Below are positions 50,606-59,755 of a stretch of 64,000 bases of DNA, piece after piece. The stretch covers positions 36,186-100,185 of the forward strand of contig NZ_WWJT01000720.1 of the NCBI RefSeq assembly GCF_009865385.1. Reading direction: 5' to 3'. The stretch comes from Streptomyces sp. SID486. GTDB taxonomy: Bacteria; Actinomycetota; Actinomycetes; Streptomycetales; Streptomycetaceae. Every line of letters starts with the position of its first letter. Within the stretch, counting starts at the first letter, position 1. Under the pieces are notes generated by a model that saw only the letters and a program-made list of their open reading frames with translations, made no database searches and was not told the origin of the DNA. Made by a program: the position numbers and the translations under genes.

Positions 50606-52393
50606 ATGCCCGCACCACAGACGACCCTGACCTCGCCGCGGGTCCCCGCTCCCCGCGGTCCCCGCCGTGCCGTCCGCTTCCTTCCCGCCCCGTTCCGCAG
50701 CTCCCCCGGCGGCGACCGGCTGCGCGCCCGCGCCGCCACGGCGACCGTCTGGTACCTGCGCCTGCTGGCCGTGCTGAACATCGCGGCGGTCATGTCCCTC
50801 CCCTTCCGTGAGGAGGTGCACGAGCACAACGCGGGCGAGTACTTCACCCCGTACCTGGCGACCGCAGGCCTCGGCTCGGCGGCCCTCGCCCTGTTCCTCG
50901 CGGTGGTGATGCGCCGCCGCAAGCGGGCCGCCTGGCTGTTCAACCTGCTCCTCGCCGGTTCCCTCCTCGGCCTGTACGCCGTCGCCCTGACCCACGCCGC
51001 CTACCGCGGGCACGCCTCCAACTGGGTCTCCGCCGCCCTGACCGGACTGTTCGTCGCCGCCCTGCTGATCGGCCGGCGCGAGTTCGACGCCATCGGCGAC
51101 CGCTCCAACCCCCGCCTGGCGCTCGCCGTCGGTGTGGGCGGCACCCTCGTCAGCGGCGGCCTCGGCACCCTGCTGGCGCACGCGACGAACCAGGTGGCCG
51201 GCGCCGCCCTGAAGGACGAGATCGCGTACACCCTGCTGCGCGGCATCAGCGTCGGCCCGCTCGCCGACCACGTCGCCGCCGTGCGGGCGCCCCGCTGGAC
51301 CGACATGGTCATCAACGTCCTGATGGCCGCCACGTTCCTGCTCGTCCTGTACGCCTGCTTCCGCGCCCCGCGCGGTGCGCGCCTGCTGGCGCCGGAGGAC
51401 GAGACCCGGCTGCGGGCCCTGCTGGACCGCCACGGCGAACGCGACTCCCTCGGCTACTTCGCCCTGCGCCGCGACAAGTCCGTCATCTTCTCCCCGAGCG
51501 GCAAGGCGGCCATCGCCTACCGGGTCGTCGGCGGGGTCAGCCTCGCCTCCGGTGACCCGCTCGGCGACCTCGAGGCCTGGCCCGGCGCCATCGACGCCTG
51601 GCTCGCCGAGGCCCGCCGGCACGCCTGGACGCCGGCCGTCATGGGGGCGGGCGAGGAAGCCGGCACGGTCTACGCCCGGCACGGCCTGGACGCGCTCGAA
51701 CTCGGTGACGAGGCGATCGTGGACCTCGCCGACTTCACCCTCGACGGCCGCGCCATGCGCGTGGTCCGCCAGGCCCACAACCGGGTCCGGCGGGCCGGCT
51801 ACACCGTCCGCATCCGCCGCCACGAGGACATCCCCGCCGAGGAGATGGCCGTCCTGGTGGACCGCGCGGAGCACTGGCGCGACGGCGCCGCCGAACGCGG
51901 TTTCTCCATGGCGCTCGGCCGCCTCGGCGACCCCGCCGACGGCCGCTGCGTGATGCTGGAGTGCCGGGACGCCGACGGTGAGCCGCGCGCCCTGCTCAGC
52001 TTCGTGCCCTGGGGCGAGCGCGGCCTCTCCCTGGACCTGATGCGCCGCGACCGCTCCTGCGAGAACGGCCTGATGGAGTACATGGTGGTCGAACTCCTGC
52101 TCCGGGCCGAGGGGCTGGGCATCGAGCGGGTCTCCCTCAACTTCGCGATGTTCCGCTCGGTCTTCGAACGCGGTGCCCGTCTCGGCGCCGGGCCCGTCCT
52201 GCGCGTGTGGCGCTCGACCCTCACCTTCTTCTCCCGCTGGTGGCAGATCGAGTCGCTGTACCGGGCCAACGCCAAGTACCGCCCGGTGTGGGAGCCGCGG
52301 TTCCTGCTGTTCGCCAAGAGCAGCGACATCCCGAGGATCGGTCTGGCGAGCGCCCGCGCGGAGGGCTTCCTCACGCTGCCCGGCCGCTCGTAG
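50606..52393 (+). CDS. Phosphatidylglycerol lysyltransferase-like membrane protein (DUF2156, MprF type)
   Basis: A 595-residue protein with about six N-terminal helices and a C-terminal DUF2156 aminoacyltransferase domain (about 270-595): VIFSPSGKAAIAYRVVGGVS, LASGDPLGDLEAW, and RGLSLDLMRRDRSCENGLME, which is characteristic of MprF and LysX proteins. It would add an amino acid from aminoacyl-tRNA to phosphatidylglycerol, making the membrane less negative and more resistant to cationic peptides. The role is by family. It converges with a two-component kinase gene. Confidence 0.88.
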   Translation: MPAPQTTLTSPRVPAPRGPRRAVRFLPAPFRSSPGGDRLRARAATATVWYLRLLAVLNIAAVMSLPFREEVHEHNAGEYFTPYLATAGLGSAALALFLAVVMRRRKRAAWLFNLLLAGSLLGLYAVALTHAAYRGHASNWVSAALTGLFVAALLIGRREFDAIGDRSNPRLALAVGVGGTLVSGGLGTLLAHATNQVAGAALKDEIAYTLLRGISVGPLADHVAAVRAPRWTDMVINVLMAATFLLVLYACFRAPRGARLLAPEDETRLRALLDRHGERDSLGYFALRRDKSVIFSPSGKAAIAYRVVGGVSLASGDPLGDLEAWPGAIDAWLAEARRHAWTPAVMGAGEEAGTVYARHGLDALELGDEAIVDLADFTLDGRAMRVVRQAHNRVRRAGYTVRIRRHEDIPAEEMAVLVDRAEHWRDGAAERGFSMALGRLGDPADGRCVMLECRDADGEPRALLSFVPWGERGLSLDLMRRDRSCENGLMEYMVVELLLRAEGLGIERVSLNFAMFRSVFERGARLGAGPVLRVWRSTLTFFSRWWQIESLYRANAKYRPVWEPRFLLFAKSSDIPRIGLASARAEGFLTLPGRS

Positions 52394-52494
52394 GTCCCGG
52401 GGTCCGGGAGCGGTCGGCGGGCCGGGCGGACGAACGCGCCCAGCGCCCCGGGCGGGAGGACGCACTCCTCCCGCCCCCCACGCCGTACGACCCG

Positions 52495-53931
52495 TCAGCC
52501 GGAGGTGTCGGCTCCGGCCATACCGCCCCCGACCGTGAACCCGATGACCGCCCCGCCGCCCTCGCGCCGGAAGGCGAACGGTGCTCCGCCGTGGGCCATC
52601 GCGACCTCGCGCACGATGGACAGCCCGAGGCCCGAGCCGGGCTGGGAGCGGGCGTCGGCGGCGCGGTAGAAGCGGTCGAAGATACGGACGAGGTCGCCCT
52701 CGGCGATCCCCGGCCCCCGGTCCAGCACCTCCACCCGCACCGCGCCCGGCCGGGCCGGCCCGGTGACGTCGATCTCGATCGGCGCCGTGCCGCCCGGGTC
52801 GAACTTGGCCGCGTTCTCCACCAGGTTGGAGATGGCCCGCTGGAGCATCCCGGGCCGTCCGTCGGTCGTCGTGTCACCGCTCGCGCGCAACACCACGTCC
52901 CGGCCGGTACGGCGCCGGGCCAGCCCGACGACGTCCTCGGCGAGGTCGGCGAGGTCCACCCGCTGCGGCGGCTCGGCGTCGGACTGCCCGGCGGCGAGGT
53001 CGACCAGCTCGTTGACCAGGTCCGTCAGTTCCCGGGCTTCCTGGGAGAGGTCGGCGACCAGTTCCTCCCGGGTGGCGGGCGGCAGTTCGTCGATCCGGCG
53101 CAGCAGGGAGATGTTGGTGCGCAGGGACGTCAGCGGTGTGCGCAGTTCATGGCCGGCGTCCTGCACCAGCCTGCGCTGGTCCTCCTCCGACTGCGCGAGC
53201 CGCCCCAGCATCCGGTCGAAGGCGCGCCCGAGCCGTCCCACCTCGTCGAGGCCGGCCACCGGGACCTGGATGCCCAGCCGCCGGGTACGGGCGACGTCCT
53301 CGGCGGCGGAGGTGAGGACCACCAGGCGCCGGGTGATCCGCCGGGCCAGCCACCAGCCGAACAGCCCGGCCGCCACCACGACCGCCGCCATCAGGATCAG
53401 TGTCCGCTGCTGGAGCGCCCGCAGCAGGTCCTCGGTGTCGCTGAACTCCTGCGCCACCTGGACCGCGCCCCGCCCCTCGCCGAGCGAGACGGTGGCGATG
53501 CGGAACAGGTCCTCGTCCACCCGGACGTCCTTGTGCTGGACGACCTGCCCGGCCGGGCGGGCGACCGCCACGCCCTTGTCCTGGGCGGTCACGGGCAGCA
53601 CCGGGCTGCCGTGGTCCACGATCTGGCCGTGGGCGCCGAGCACCTGGACGTCGGTGCGGGCCGGGCGGACCAGGTCGTGCCCGGGGCGGGAGGAGGAGAA
53701 GTCCTCGGGTCCCATGGCGTGCTGCCGTACCTCGTCCCGTACGTCCTGCACGACCTGGGTGAACACCGACTGCTGGTCGACGCGGACGAGCCGCGCGGCG
53801 GAGTTGTACGACAGGATGCCGACGAGGATCGTGACGGCCGCGGTGACGGCGGCGAACGAGACCGCGAAGGTGGTGCGCAGGGAGACCAGCTTCGGCCGGG
53901 GCCCGTCCGGCAGCCACCAGCGGCGGGCCAC
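52495..53931 (-). CDS. Sensor histidine kinase (MprB-like)
   Basis: A 478-residue membrane kinase. The first helix is FAVSFAAVTAAVTILVGIL, followed by an outside domain of about 130 residues, a second helix (LILMAAVVVAAGLFGWWLA), a HAMP domain, the phospho-His in DAGHELRTPLTS, and the ATPase boxes NLVENAAKFDP, DRGPGIAEGD and GSGLGLSIVREV. GTG 53931 directly follows the response regulator stop. Its stimulus is unknown; its convergent neighbour is the lysyltransferase-like gene. Confidence 0.94.
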   Translation of the reverse strand: MARRWWLPDGPRPKLVSLRTTFAVSFAAVTAAVTILVGILSYNSAARLVRVDQQSVFTQVVQDVRDEVRQHAMGPEDFSSSRPGHDLVRPARTDVQVLGAHGQIVDHGSPVLPVTAQDKGVAVARPAGQVVQHKDVRVDEDLFRIATVSLGEGRGAVQVAQEFSDTEDLLRALQQRTLILMAAVVVAAGLFGWWLARRITRRLVVLTSAAEDVARTRRLGIQVPVAGLDEVGRLGRAFDRMLGRLAQSEEDQRRLVQDAGHELRTPLTSLRTNISLLRRIDELPPATREELVADLSQEARELTDLVNELVDLAAGQSDAEPPQRVDLADLAEDVVGLARRRTGRDVVLRASGDTTTDGRPGMLQRAISNLVENAAKFDPGGTAPIEIDVTGPARPGAVRVEVLDRGPGIAEGDLVRIFDRFYRAADARSQPGSGLGLSIVREVAMAHGGAPFAFRREGGGAVIGFTVGGGMAGADTSG

Positions 53932-54654
53932 TCAGTCCTCCCGCAGCACGTAACCCACGCCCCGCACGGTGTGGATCAGCTGCGGGGCGCCGGGTTCGAC
54001 CAGTTTGCGGCGCAGGTAGCCGACGTAGACGGCGAGGTTCTTGGAGCCCGGTCCGAAGTCGTAGCCCCAGATGCGGTCGTAGATGGTGGAGTGGTCGAGC
54101 ACGATGCCCGCGTTGCGCACCAGCAGTTCCAGCAGCTCGAACTCGGTACGGGTCAGTTCCAGCTCGCGCCGGCGGCGCCAGGCCCGGCGGGCCTGGAGGT
54201 CCATGCGGATGCCGGCGGCCTCCAGCTGCCGGTCGGAGACCTGCGCCTCCCGGACGGGCTCCTCGGGGCCGCCGGTGAGGGGGGCCGTGCCGGTGCGGCG
54301 CAGCAGCGCGCGCAGCCGGGCGAAGACCTCCTCCACGTCGAACGGCTTGACCACGTAGTCGTCGGCACCGGCGTCCAGGCCCGCGATGCGGTCGGCGGTC
54401 TCCACCAGGGCGGTGAGCATGAGGATGGGGGTGCGGTCGCCCTCGGCGCGCAGGACCCGGCAGACCTGCAGGCCGTCGATGCCCGGCATCATCACGTCCA
54501 GGACGAGGACGTCCGGCGGGTTGCGGTGGGCCTGCGCCAGTGCTTCCACGCCGTCCGCGACCGCCGTCACCTCGTACCCCTCCAGCGACAGGGCACGCTC
54601 CAGGGCATGGCGGATGGCACGGTCGTCTTCGGCGAGCAGCACAGTCTGGGGCAC
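53932..54654 (-). CDS. OmpR-family response regulator (MprA-like)
   Basis: A 240-residue regulator. The receiver domain has LLAEDDRAIRHALERAL (acidic pocket), the phospho-Asp in VLVLDVMMPGIDG, and the Lys in DYVVKPFDVEE. The winged HTH ends GYVLRED after HTVRGVGYV. GTG 54654 gives the canonical start, though GGAGG is only one base before it. It is cotranscribed with the kinase gene. Confidence 0.93.
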   Translation of the reverse strand: MPQTVLLAEDDRAIRHALERALSLEGYEVTAVADGVEALAQAHRNPPDVLVLDVMMPGIDGLQVCRVLRAEGDRTPILMLTALVETADRIAGLDAGADDYVVKPFDVEEVFARLRALLRRTGTAPLTGGPEEPVREAQVSDRQLEAAGIRMDLQARRAWRRRRELELTRTEFELLELLVRNAGIVLDHSTIYDRIWGYDFGPGSKNLAVYVGYLRRKLVEPGAPQLIHTVRGVGYVLRED

Positions 54655-54741
54655 GCCTCCAGTCTGCCAAGGCCACCGGCGGTCCGGCCGGGCCGATGGC
54701 CCCGCGATCACCCTTTTTACCGGGCTCTCACCGTCCGCCGG

Positions 54742-54806
54742 GGCCCCGGCCTCAGGCGCCGGACGGGCTGACGCCGGGCCCCGGCCTCAGGCGCCGGACG
54801 GGCTGA
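54742..54806. repeat. Duplicated 30-bp unit spanning the FMN-reductase stop codon
   Basis: Two identical 30-bp copies (54742-54771 and 54777-54806) contain CTCAGGCGCCGGACGGGCTG, a word I recall as widespread between Streptomyces genes. The second copy encodes the last residues LSPSGA and the stop of the reductase. Confidence 0.85.
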
Positions 54807-55383
54807 GTTCCGCCAGCCGGCGCCCGAACGGTACGACCTGGAAGCCGTCCGGGGTGTCCGCCTTCGCCGCGGACACCCCGGTCATCAGCCGGGCCAGTTC
54901 CCCCGCCGCCCGCTCGATCCGCTCGGGCAGCCCCTCGGCGCCCCAGTCCTCGGAGGCCGCGTACACGCCCGTCGGTACGACCACGGCCCGGAGATGGGCG
55001 AACAGCGGGCGCAGGGCGTGCTCCAGCACCAGCGAGTGGCGCGCCGTACCGCCGGTCGCGGCGATCAGCACCGGCTTGCCCGCGAGTGCCTCCCGGTCCA
55101 GCACGTCGAAGAAGGACTTGAACAGCCCGCTGTACGAGGCACTGAACACCGGCGTGACGACGATCAGCCCGTCGGCCCCCGCCACCGCGTCCTGCGCGGC
55201 GGCCAGGGCCTTGCCCGGGAAGCCGTTGGTGAAGGTGTGCGCGATCTCCACGGCGAGGTCGCGCAGCTCGACCACCTGCACGGCCACCGGCGTGTGCCGG
55301 TCCACGGCGGCGGCCAGCCGGTCGGCCAGCAGCCGGGTGGAGGACGGGACGCTCAGTCCCGCCGAGACGACGACGAGCTTCAT
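54787..55383 (-). CDS. NADPH-dependent FMN reductase
   Basis: A 198-residue flavodoxin-like reductase: LVVVSAGLSVPSSTRLLADR at the N-terminus, DGLIVVTPVFSASYSGLFKS (flavin-binding), and LIAATGGTARHSLVLEHALR. It overlaps the LLM oxidoreductase gene by 4 bp (ATGA) and probably supplies it with reduced FMN. Confidence 0.92.
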   Translation of the reverse strand: MKLVVVSAGLSVPSSTRLLADRLAAAVDRHTPVAVQVVELRDLAVEIAHTFTNGFPGKALAAAQDAVAGADGLIVVTPVFSASYSGLFKSFFDVLDREALAGKPVLIAATGGTARHSLVLEHALRPLFAHLRAVVVPTGVYAASEDWGAEGLPERIERAAGELARLMTGVSAAKADTPDGFQVVPFGRRLAELSPSGA

Positions 55384-56468
55384 GCGACGGTCTCCTTCTC
55401 TGCGGCGGTGAGCAGCGTCCGGTGGGTCGGCGCCTCCGGCACCCCGGCCGGGCGCCCCTTCGCGAACTCCTCGCGCAGCACCGGCACGACCTCCTCGCCG
55501 AGCATGTCGAGCTGCTCCAGCACGGTCTTCAGCGGCAGGCCCGCGTGGTCCATCAGGAACAGCTGGCGCTGGTAGTCGCCGGCGTACTCACGGAAGGACA
55601 GCGTCCGCTCGATCACCTGCTGCGGGGATCCCACGGTCAGCGGGGTCTGCTCGGTGAAGTCCTCCAGCGAGGGCCCGTGGCCGTAGACCGGCGCGTTGTC
55701 GAAGTACGGCCGGAACTCCCGTACCGCGTCCTGCGAGTTCTTCCGCATGAACACCTGGCCGCCGAGTCCGACGATCGCCTGCTCGGGTGTGCCGTGCCCG
55801 TAGTGGGCGTACCGCTTCCGGTAGAACTCCACCATCCGCCTGGTGTGGTCGGCGGGCCAGAAGATGTTGTTGTGGAAGAACCCGTCGCCGTAGTAGGCGG
55901 CCTGCTCGGCGATCTCCGGCGAGCGGATGGAGCCGTGCCAGACGAACGGCGCTACGCCGTCCAGCGGGCGGGGCGTCGAGGTGAACCCCTGCAGCGGTGT
56001 GCGGAACTTGCCCTCCCAGTCGACGACGTCCTCGCGCCACAGGCGGCGCAGCAGGGCGTAGTTCTCGATGGCGAGGTCGATCCCGTCCCGGATGTCCTTG
56101 CCGAACCAGGGGTAGACCGGCCCGGTGTTGCCGCGGCCCATCATCAGGTCCACGCGCCCGTCGGCCAGGTGCTGGAGCATCGCGTAGTCCTCCGCGATCT
56201 TCACCGGGTCGTTGGTGGTGATCAGGGTGGTGGAGGTGGAGAGGACCAGGTTCTCCGTACGCGCCGCTATGTAGCCGAGCATGGTGGTCGGGGACGACGG
56301 CACGAACGGCGGGTTGTGGTGCTCGCCGGTCGCGAAGACGTCCAGGCCGACCTCCTCGGCCTTGAGCGCGATGGCGACCATGGCCTTGATCCGCTCGCGC
56401 TCGGTCGGAGTACGCCCCGTGGTGGGGTCCGGCGTGACGTCGCCGACCGTGAAGATCCCGAACTGCAT
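55380..56468 (-). CDS. LLM class flavin-dependent oxidoreductase
   Basis: A 362-residue luciferase-like monooxygenase using reduced flavin and oxygen. Family parts are QFGIFTVGDVTPDPTTGRTP, GLDVFATGEHHNPPFVPSSP, VLSTSTTLITTNDPVKIAED, and RVDLMMGRGNTGPVYPWFG. The substrate is unknown. ATG 56468 starts the protein. The promoter region has a TATAGT box flanked by inverted TGACCGTT arms. Confidence 0.93.
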   Translation of the reverse strand: MQFGIFTVGDVTPDPTTGRTPTERERIKAMVAIALKAEEVGLDVFATGEHHNPPFVPSSPTTMLGYIAARTENLVLSTSTTLITTNDPVKIAEDYAMLQHLADGRVDLMMGRGNTGPVYPWFGKDIRDGIDLAIENYALLRRLWREDVVDWEGKFRTPLQGFTSTPRPLDGVAPFVWHGSIRSPEIAEQAAYYGDGFFHNNIFWPADHTRRMVEFYRKRYAHYGHGTPEQAIVGLGGQVFMRKNSQDAVREFRPYFDNAPVYGHGPSLEDFTEQTPLTVGSPQQVIERTLSFREYAGDYQRQLFLMDHAGLPLKTVLEQLDMLGEEVVPVLREEFAKGRPAGVPEAPTHRTLLTAAEKETVA

Positions 56469-56490
56469 GGTCGCTCACCCTCCAGGTTGT

Positions 56491-56521
56491 TGACCGTTCA
56501 ACTATACCCCTCCAACGGTCA
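56491..56521 (-). promoter_or_regulatory. Candidate promoter and operator of the flavin oxidoreductase operon
   Basis: TATAGT on the minus strand (56506-56501) is a good -10 box. It lies between the inverted arms TGACCGTT (56491-56498) and AACGGTCA (56514-56521). A second small palindrome, GTTGA-CCGT-TCAAC (56489-56502), overlaps. A repressor bound here would cover the promoter; no -35 box is clear. Confidence 0.5.
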
Positions 56522-56568
56522 CCCCACCTCAGGTATTCCGGCCCCTCACGGCAGCGGCCCCGACCCCC

Positions 56569-56694
56569 GCAGCACGGCTTCCCACCCCCTGGCAGCACGG
56601 CTTCCCACCCCCTGGCAGCACCGCTTCCCGCCCCTTGCAGCACCGCTTCCCGCCCCTTGTGACAGCGCCTCCCGCCCCTTGCGGCAGCGACTCC
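56569..56694. repeat. Tandem array of about six 22-23 bp units
   Basis: GCAGCACGGCTTCCCACCCC plus CTG is repeated exactly twice (56569-56614), then four diverged 22-bp copies follow with GCAGCACCGCTTCCCGCCCC and similar. The array is 100 bp upstream of the flavin oxidoreductase gene. Confidence 0.85.
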
Positions 56695-57120
56695 GGCCGC
56701 CCACGCCGCCGCCCCCGGCCACCCGCGACGGCGGCCCCTGCCACTCCCACCGGCCGGCTACGGCAGCGGCACAAGCCGCCCCCGCAGCCCGCCCTCCAGC
56801 TCACCGCCGTGAAGACCTGGGCGGAGACGCACTTCGACGAGGTCCGGGCGGCCCGCGAACGCTACGACACGCACCCCACCGACTGACGCCTCCCGCCGTA
56901 CCCGGACGCCGCACCCCGCACGGGGGCCGCACCCCGCCCGGGGTCACGCCCTTTTCGGAGCCCCGCCCCGCCCGGGAGCCGCGCCCCGCCCGCAGTCACG
57001 CCCCACCCTGCCCGGAGTCCCGCCCTGCCCGGGAGCCGCGCCCCGCCCGCAGTCACGCCCCGCCCGGAAGCCGTGTGCCGTCCGAGGGCCGCGCCCTGCC
57101 CCAGGTCACCGCGGTCGCGG
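56695..57120. other. Region with gene remnant and a 57-bp repeat
   Basis: A short frame at about 56800-56886 (VKTWAETHFDEVRAARERYD) looks like the tail of a lost gene, as its codons are Streptomyces-like, but there is nothing recognisable before it. From 56887 to 57110 the DNA is repetitive. A 35-bp segment starting GCCCGGGAGCCGCGCCCCGC occurs at 56970 and again at 57027, a 57-bp period, with related words between. This second array ends about 10 bp before the stop of the secreted protein gene. Confidence 0.55.
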
Positions 57121-57579
57121 TCAGAAGGCGTACGGGTCGCCCGTGGCCAGGACGAGCACCGCCATCCGGTCGTTCGACCGGTCCTTGTCCAGCACGCCCG
57201 CGCTCCACACCGTGTCGATCTCCAGCGTCACCTCCGGCGCCCGCTCCCGCAGCCGTACCGGCAGCCGCAGCTGCTCCCCCACCGCGTCCACGGCCAGCGC
57301 CCCGGTCCCGCACAGCACCGCCCGCTCGTCCTCCCGGACGCACCGGGCGGGCAGCTCCTGCCCGTCGGCCAGCGGCACCGACCAGCGCAGCCGGACCGTG
57401 GCGTCCGCGACGGCCGCGGGCCCCTCGTTGCGCGGGGTCAGCCGCACCTGCACCCGGTCCCCGTCCAGCACGGCGGTCCCGTGCAGGGTCACGTCGGCCT
57501 CCGGAGCCGGCACGGCCACCGCGGACCCCGGCGCCAGCACGGCACCGGCACACACCCCGGACAACACCCACGTCCGCAT
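57121..57579 (-). CDS. Small secreted protein of unknown function
   Basis: A 152-residue exported protein. The signal peptide is [20 protein letters not shown] with an AVA cleavage region. The mature part looks all-beta ([38 protein letters not shown]) like a CARDB or Ig-type domain and has two Cys residues (ARCVRE, VLCGTG) that may form a disulfide. ATG 57579 gives a proper signal peptide; the upstream open frame does not look coding. Confidence 0.75.
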   Translation of the reverse strand: MRTWVLSGVCAGAVLAPGSAVAVPAPEADVTLHGTAVLDGDRVQVRLTPRNEGPAAVADATVRLRWSVPLADGQELPARCVREDERAVLCGTGALAVDAVGEQLRLPVRLRERAPEVTLEIDTVWSAGVLDKDRSNDRMAVLVLATGDPYAF

Positions 57580-57729
57580 CCGCACGGCCCTCACCACTTC
57601 CCGCTCGCGCTCCCGCTGCCGTACCGATGTATGCCACGCGCGCCGCCCGGCAGGCGCCCTCCAACAGGTGACAGAGCGCGGGGCCGGCCGCCGCCCGGCG
57701 GACCCGCGGCCGCGTGCGAAGCTGCCCCC

Positions 57730-58068
57730 ATGCCGATCCTCCGTTCCGCCGCCCTGTTCGTCGTCGCCGCGCTGTTCGAGATCGGCGGCGCCTGGCTGGT
57801 GTGGCAGGGCGTCAGGGACCACCGGGGCTGGCTGTGGATCACCGGGGGCGTCCTCGCCCTCGGGGCGTACGGCTTCGTCGCCACCTTCCAGCCGGACGCC
57901 CACTTCGGCCGCATCCTCGCCGCCTACGGCGGGATCTTCGTCGCCGGCTCGATCCTGTGGGGCGCGGTCGCCGACGGCTACCGGCCCGACCGCTGGGACA
58001 TCACCGGGGCGCTGATCTGCCTCGCCGGGATGGCCGTGATCATGTGGGCGCCACGGAACGGCGGCTGA
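57730..58068 (+). CDS. YnfA family (UPF0060) membrane protein
   Basis: A 112-residue protein with four helices: [60 protein letters not shown], and [20 protein letters not shown]. This is the complete small-multidrug-resistance-like YnfA family. Its substrate is uncertain. ATG 57730 starts the protein. Confidence 0.92.
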   Translation: MPILRSAALFVVAALFEIGGAWLVWQGVRDHRGWLWITGGVLALGAYGFVATFQPDAHFGRILAAYGGIFVAGSILWGAVADGYRPDRWDITGALICLAGMAVIMWAPRNGG

Positions 58069-58118
58069 GGCTCACTTACGCTGGACGAAACGGTCCCGTC
58101 GCAGTCCCAGGAGCAGCC

Positions 58119-58895
58119 ATGGCCACCGCCGTCCCGTCCGCCGCCGCCCGCATCGCCGTCGTCACCGGCGCGAGCAGCGGCATCGGCGCCGCCACGGCCC
58201 GGCAGCTCGCCGCGGCCGGTCACCGCGTCGTCCTCACCGCCCGCCGCAAGGACCGCATCGAGGCCCTGGCCGAGGAGCTGACCAAGGCCGGCCACTCGGC
58301 GGTCGCCTACCAGCTGGACGTGACCGACCGCGCGGCCGTCGACGAGTTCGCCTCGGCCTTCAAGACGATCGGTGTCCTGGTCAACAACGCGGGCGGTGCC
58401 CTCGGCGCGGACCCGGTGGCCACCGGCGACCCGGCGGACTGGCGCGCGATGTACGAGACGAACGTCATCGGCACCCTGAACCTCACGCAGGCCCTGCTCC
58501 CGAAGCTGGAGGCGAGCGGTGACGGCGTGGTCGTGGTCGTCTCCTCCACCGCCGGCCTCGCCACCTACGAGGGCGGCGCCGGCTACGTGGCCGCCAAGCA
58601 CGGCGCCCACGTCCTCGCCGAGACCCTCCGCCTGGAGATCGTGGGCCGGCCGGTCCGGGTCGTCGAGATCGCCCCCGGCATGGTCAAGACCGAGGGGTTC
58701 GCGCTGAACCGCTTCGGCGGGGACGCGGAGAAGGCCGAGAAGGTGTACCAGGGCGTCGCCGAGCCCCTCACCGCGGACGACGTCGCCGAGACCATCACCT
58801 GGGCGGTGACCCGCCCCAGTCACGTCAACGTCGACCTCCTGGTCCTGCGCCCGCGCGCCCAGGCATCCAACACCAAGGTGCACCGCGAGTCGTGA
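58119..58895 (+). CDS. SDR family NAD(P)-dependent oxidoreductase
   Basis: A 258-residue classical short-chain dehydrogenase. The cofactor motif is VVTGASSGIGAATARQL (TGxxxGxG), with VLVNNAGGA, and the catalytic residues in VSSTAGLATYEGGAGYVAAK (Ser, YxxxK). The substrate is not known. AGGAG lies six bases before ATG 58119. It overlaps a DUF6126 gene by 4 bp, and a TetR gene follows that may control the operon. Confidence 0.93.
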   Translation: MATAVPSAAARIAVVTGASSGIGAATARQLAAAGHRVVLTARRKDRIEALAEELTKAGHSAVAYQLDVTDRAAVDEFASAFKTIGVLVNNAGGALGADPVATGDPADWRAMYETNVIGTLNLTQALLPKLEASGDGVVVVVSSTAGLATYEGGAGYVAAKHGAHVLAETLRLEIVGRPVRVVEIAPGMVKTEGFALNRFGGDAEKAEKVYQGVAEPLTADDVAETITWAVTRPSHVNVDLLVLRPRAQASNTKVHRES

Positions 58896-59041
58896 CGGCC
58901 GACGAGGGCTCCCGGGAGAAGCGCCGCCTGGCCCAGGAGACGAAGGACGAACGGCAGGTCTGGTACTTCCTCGCCTACTTCCTCTTCGGCATCCACTTCC
59001 TGGCGTTCGTCATGATCTACGCGGTACGGCACGCGAAGTAG
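58892..59041 (+). CDS. DUF6126 family small membrane protein
   Basis: A 49-residue protein, start GTG overlapping the SDR stop (GTGA). A charged N-terminal half (REKRRLAQETKDERQ) is followed by one hydrophobic segment (VWYFLAYFLFGIHFLAFVMI), ending YAVRHAK. This is the layout of the Streptomyces DUF6126 family, function unknown. The tight coupling says it is made with the SDR. Confidence 0.8.
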   Translation: MTADEGSREKRRLAQETKDERQVWYFLAYFLFGIHFLAFVMIYAVRHAK

Positions 59042-59121
59042 CGTCCCGGTGCGGCGGCGCCGGCGCTGCGGGGGGCGCATCACCGCACGGGCCGGGGAGC
59101 GGGCGGCCCCCGCGCCGCTTC

Positions 59122-59127
59122 TATAGT
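59122..59127 (+). promoter_or_regulatory. TATAGT -10 box just before the TetR gene
   Basis: TATAGT ends eight bases before GTG 59135, so transcription would begin at or next to the start codon. This suggests a leaderless mRNA. No -35 box is visible in the GC-rich sequence before it. Confidence 0.5.
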
Positions 59128-59134
59128 CGGCCAG

Positions 59135-59731
59135 GTGACGAACTCAGGGGACCGGCGGGCGCGGGCGTCCCAGAAGCGCCGCCGGCTCACCGCCGCGGCG
59201 GCCCGGGTCCTGCACGCGCAGGGGACGGAACGGACCACGCTCGCCGACATCGCGCGGGAGGCGGACGTCCCGGTCGGGAACGTCTACTACCACTTCAGGA
59301 CGAAGGACGAGCTGGTCCGGGCCGCGCTGACGGAGCACCGCGCCCACCTGGACGGGCTCACCGGCCGTCTCGACCGGCTGCCCGGCCCGCGTGCCCGCCT
59401 CAAGGGCCTGGTCGAGGAATGGATCGCCCAGCGTGAGACCGCCGCCCGCCACGGCTGCCCCACCGGCACCCTGGCCGTCGAACTCGGCAAGCGCGCGGAC
59501 GGCACGCTGGAGGGGGAGGCGGGGGCGGTGATCCGCCACCTGCTGGACTGGGCGGCCGAGCAGTTCCGCGCGCTGCGCCTGCCCGCCCCCGACGATCTCG
59601 CCCTCACCCTGGTCTCCGCCTACCAGGGCATGTCCCTGCTGGCCAACGCCCTGCGCGACCCGGACGTCATGAGCCGTGAGGGCGCCCGCCTGCTGCACTG
59701 GCTGGACTCGCTCCAGCCCGCGGACGGGTGA
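59135..59731 (+). CDS. TetR family transcriptional regulator
   Basis: A 198-residue repressor: HTH in RTTLADIAREADVPVGNVYY followed by HFRTKDELVRAAL, and a C-terminal ligand domain with HGCPTGTLAVELGK, typical of regulators close to short-chain dehydrogenases. It follows the SDR and DUF6126 genes on the same strand. GTG 59135 is almost at the predicted transcript start. Confidence 0.92.
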   Translation: MTNSGDRRARASQKRRRLTAAAARVLHAQGTERTTLADIAREADVPVGNVYYHFRTKDELVRAALTEHRAHLDGLTGRLDRLPGPRARLKGLVEEWIAQRETAARHGCPTGTLAVELGKRADGTLEGEAGAVIRHLLDWAAEQFRALRLPAPDDLALTLVSAYQGMSLLANALRDPDVMSREGARLLHWLDSLQPADG

Positions 59732-59755
59732 CCGCGAAGCCGGAGCGGGCGGCGC

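Noticed and set aside
55422..57671. 749-residue plus-strand frame
   Set aside because: Antisense to the flavin oxidoreductase gene and then through low-complexity repeats.
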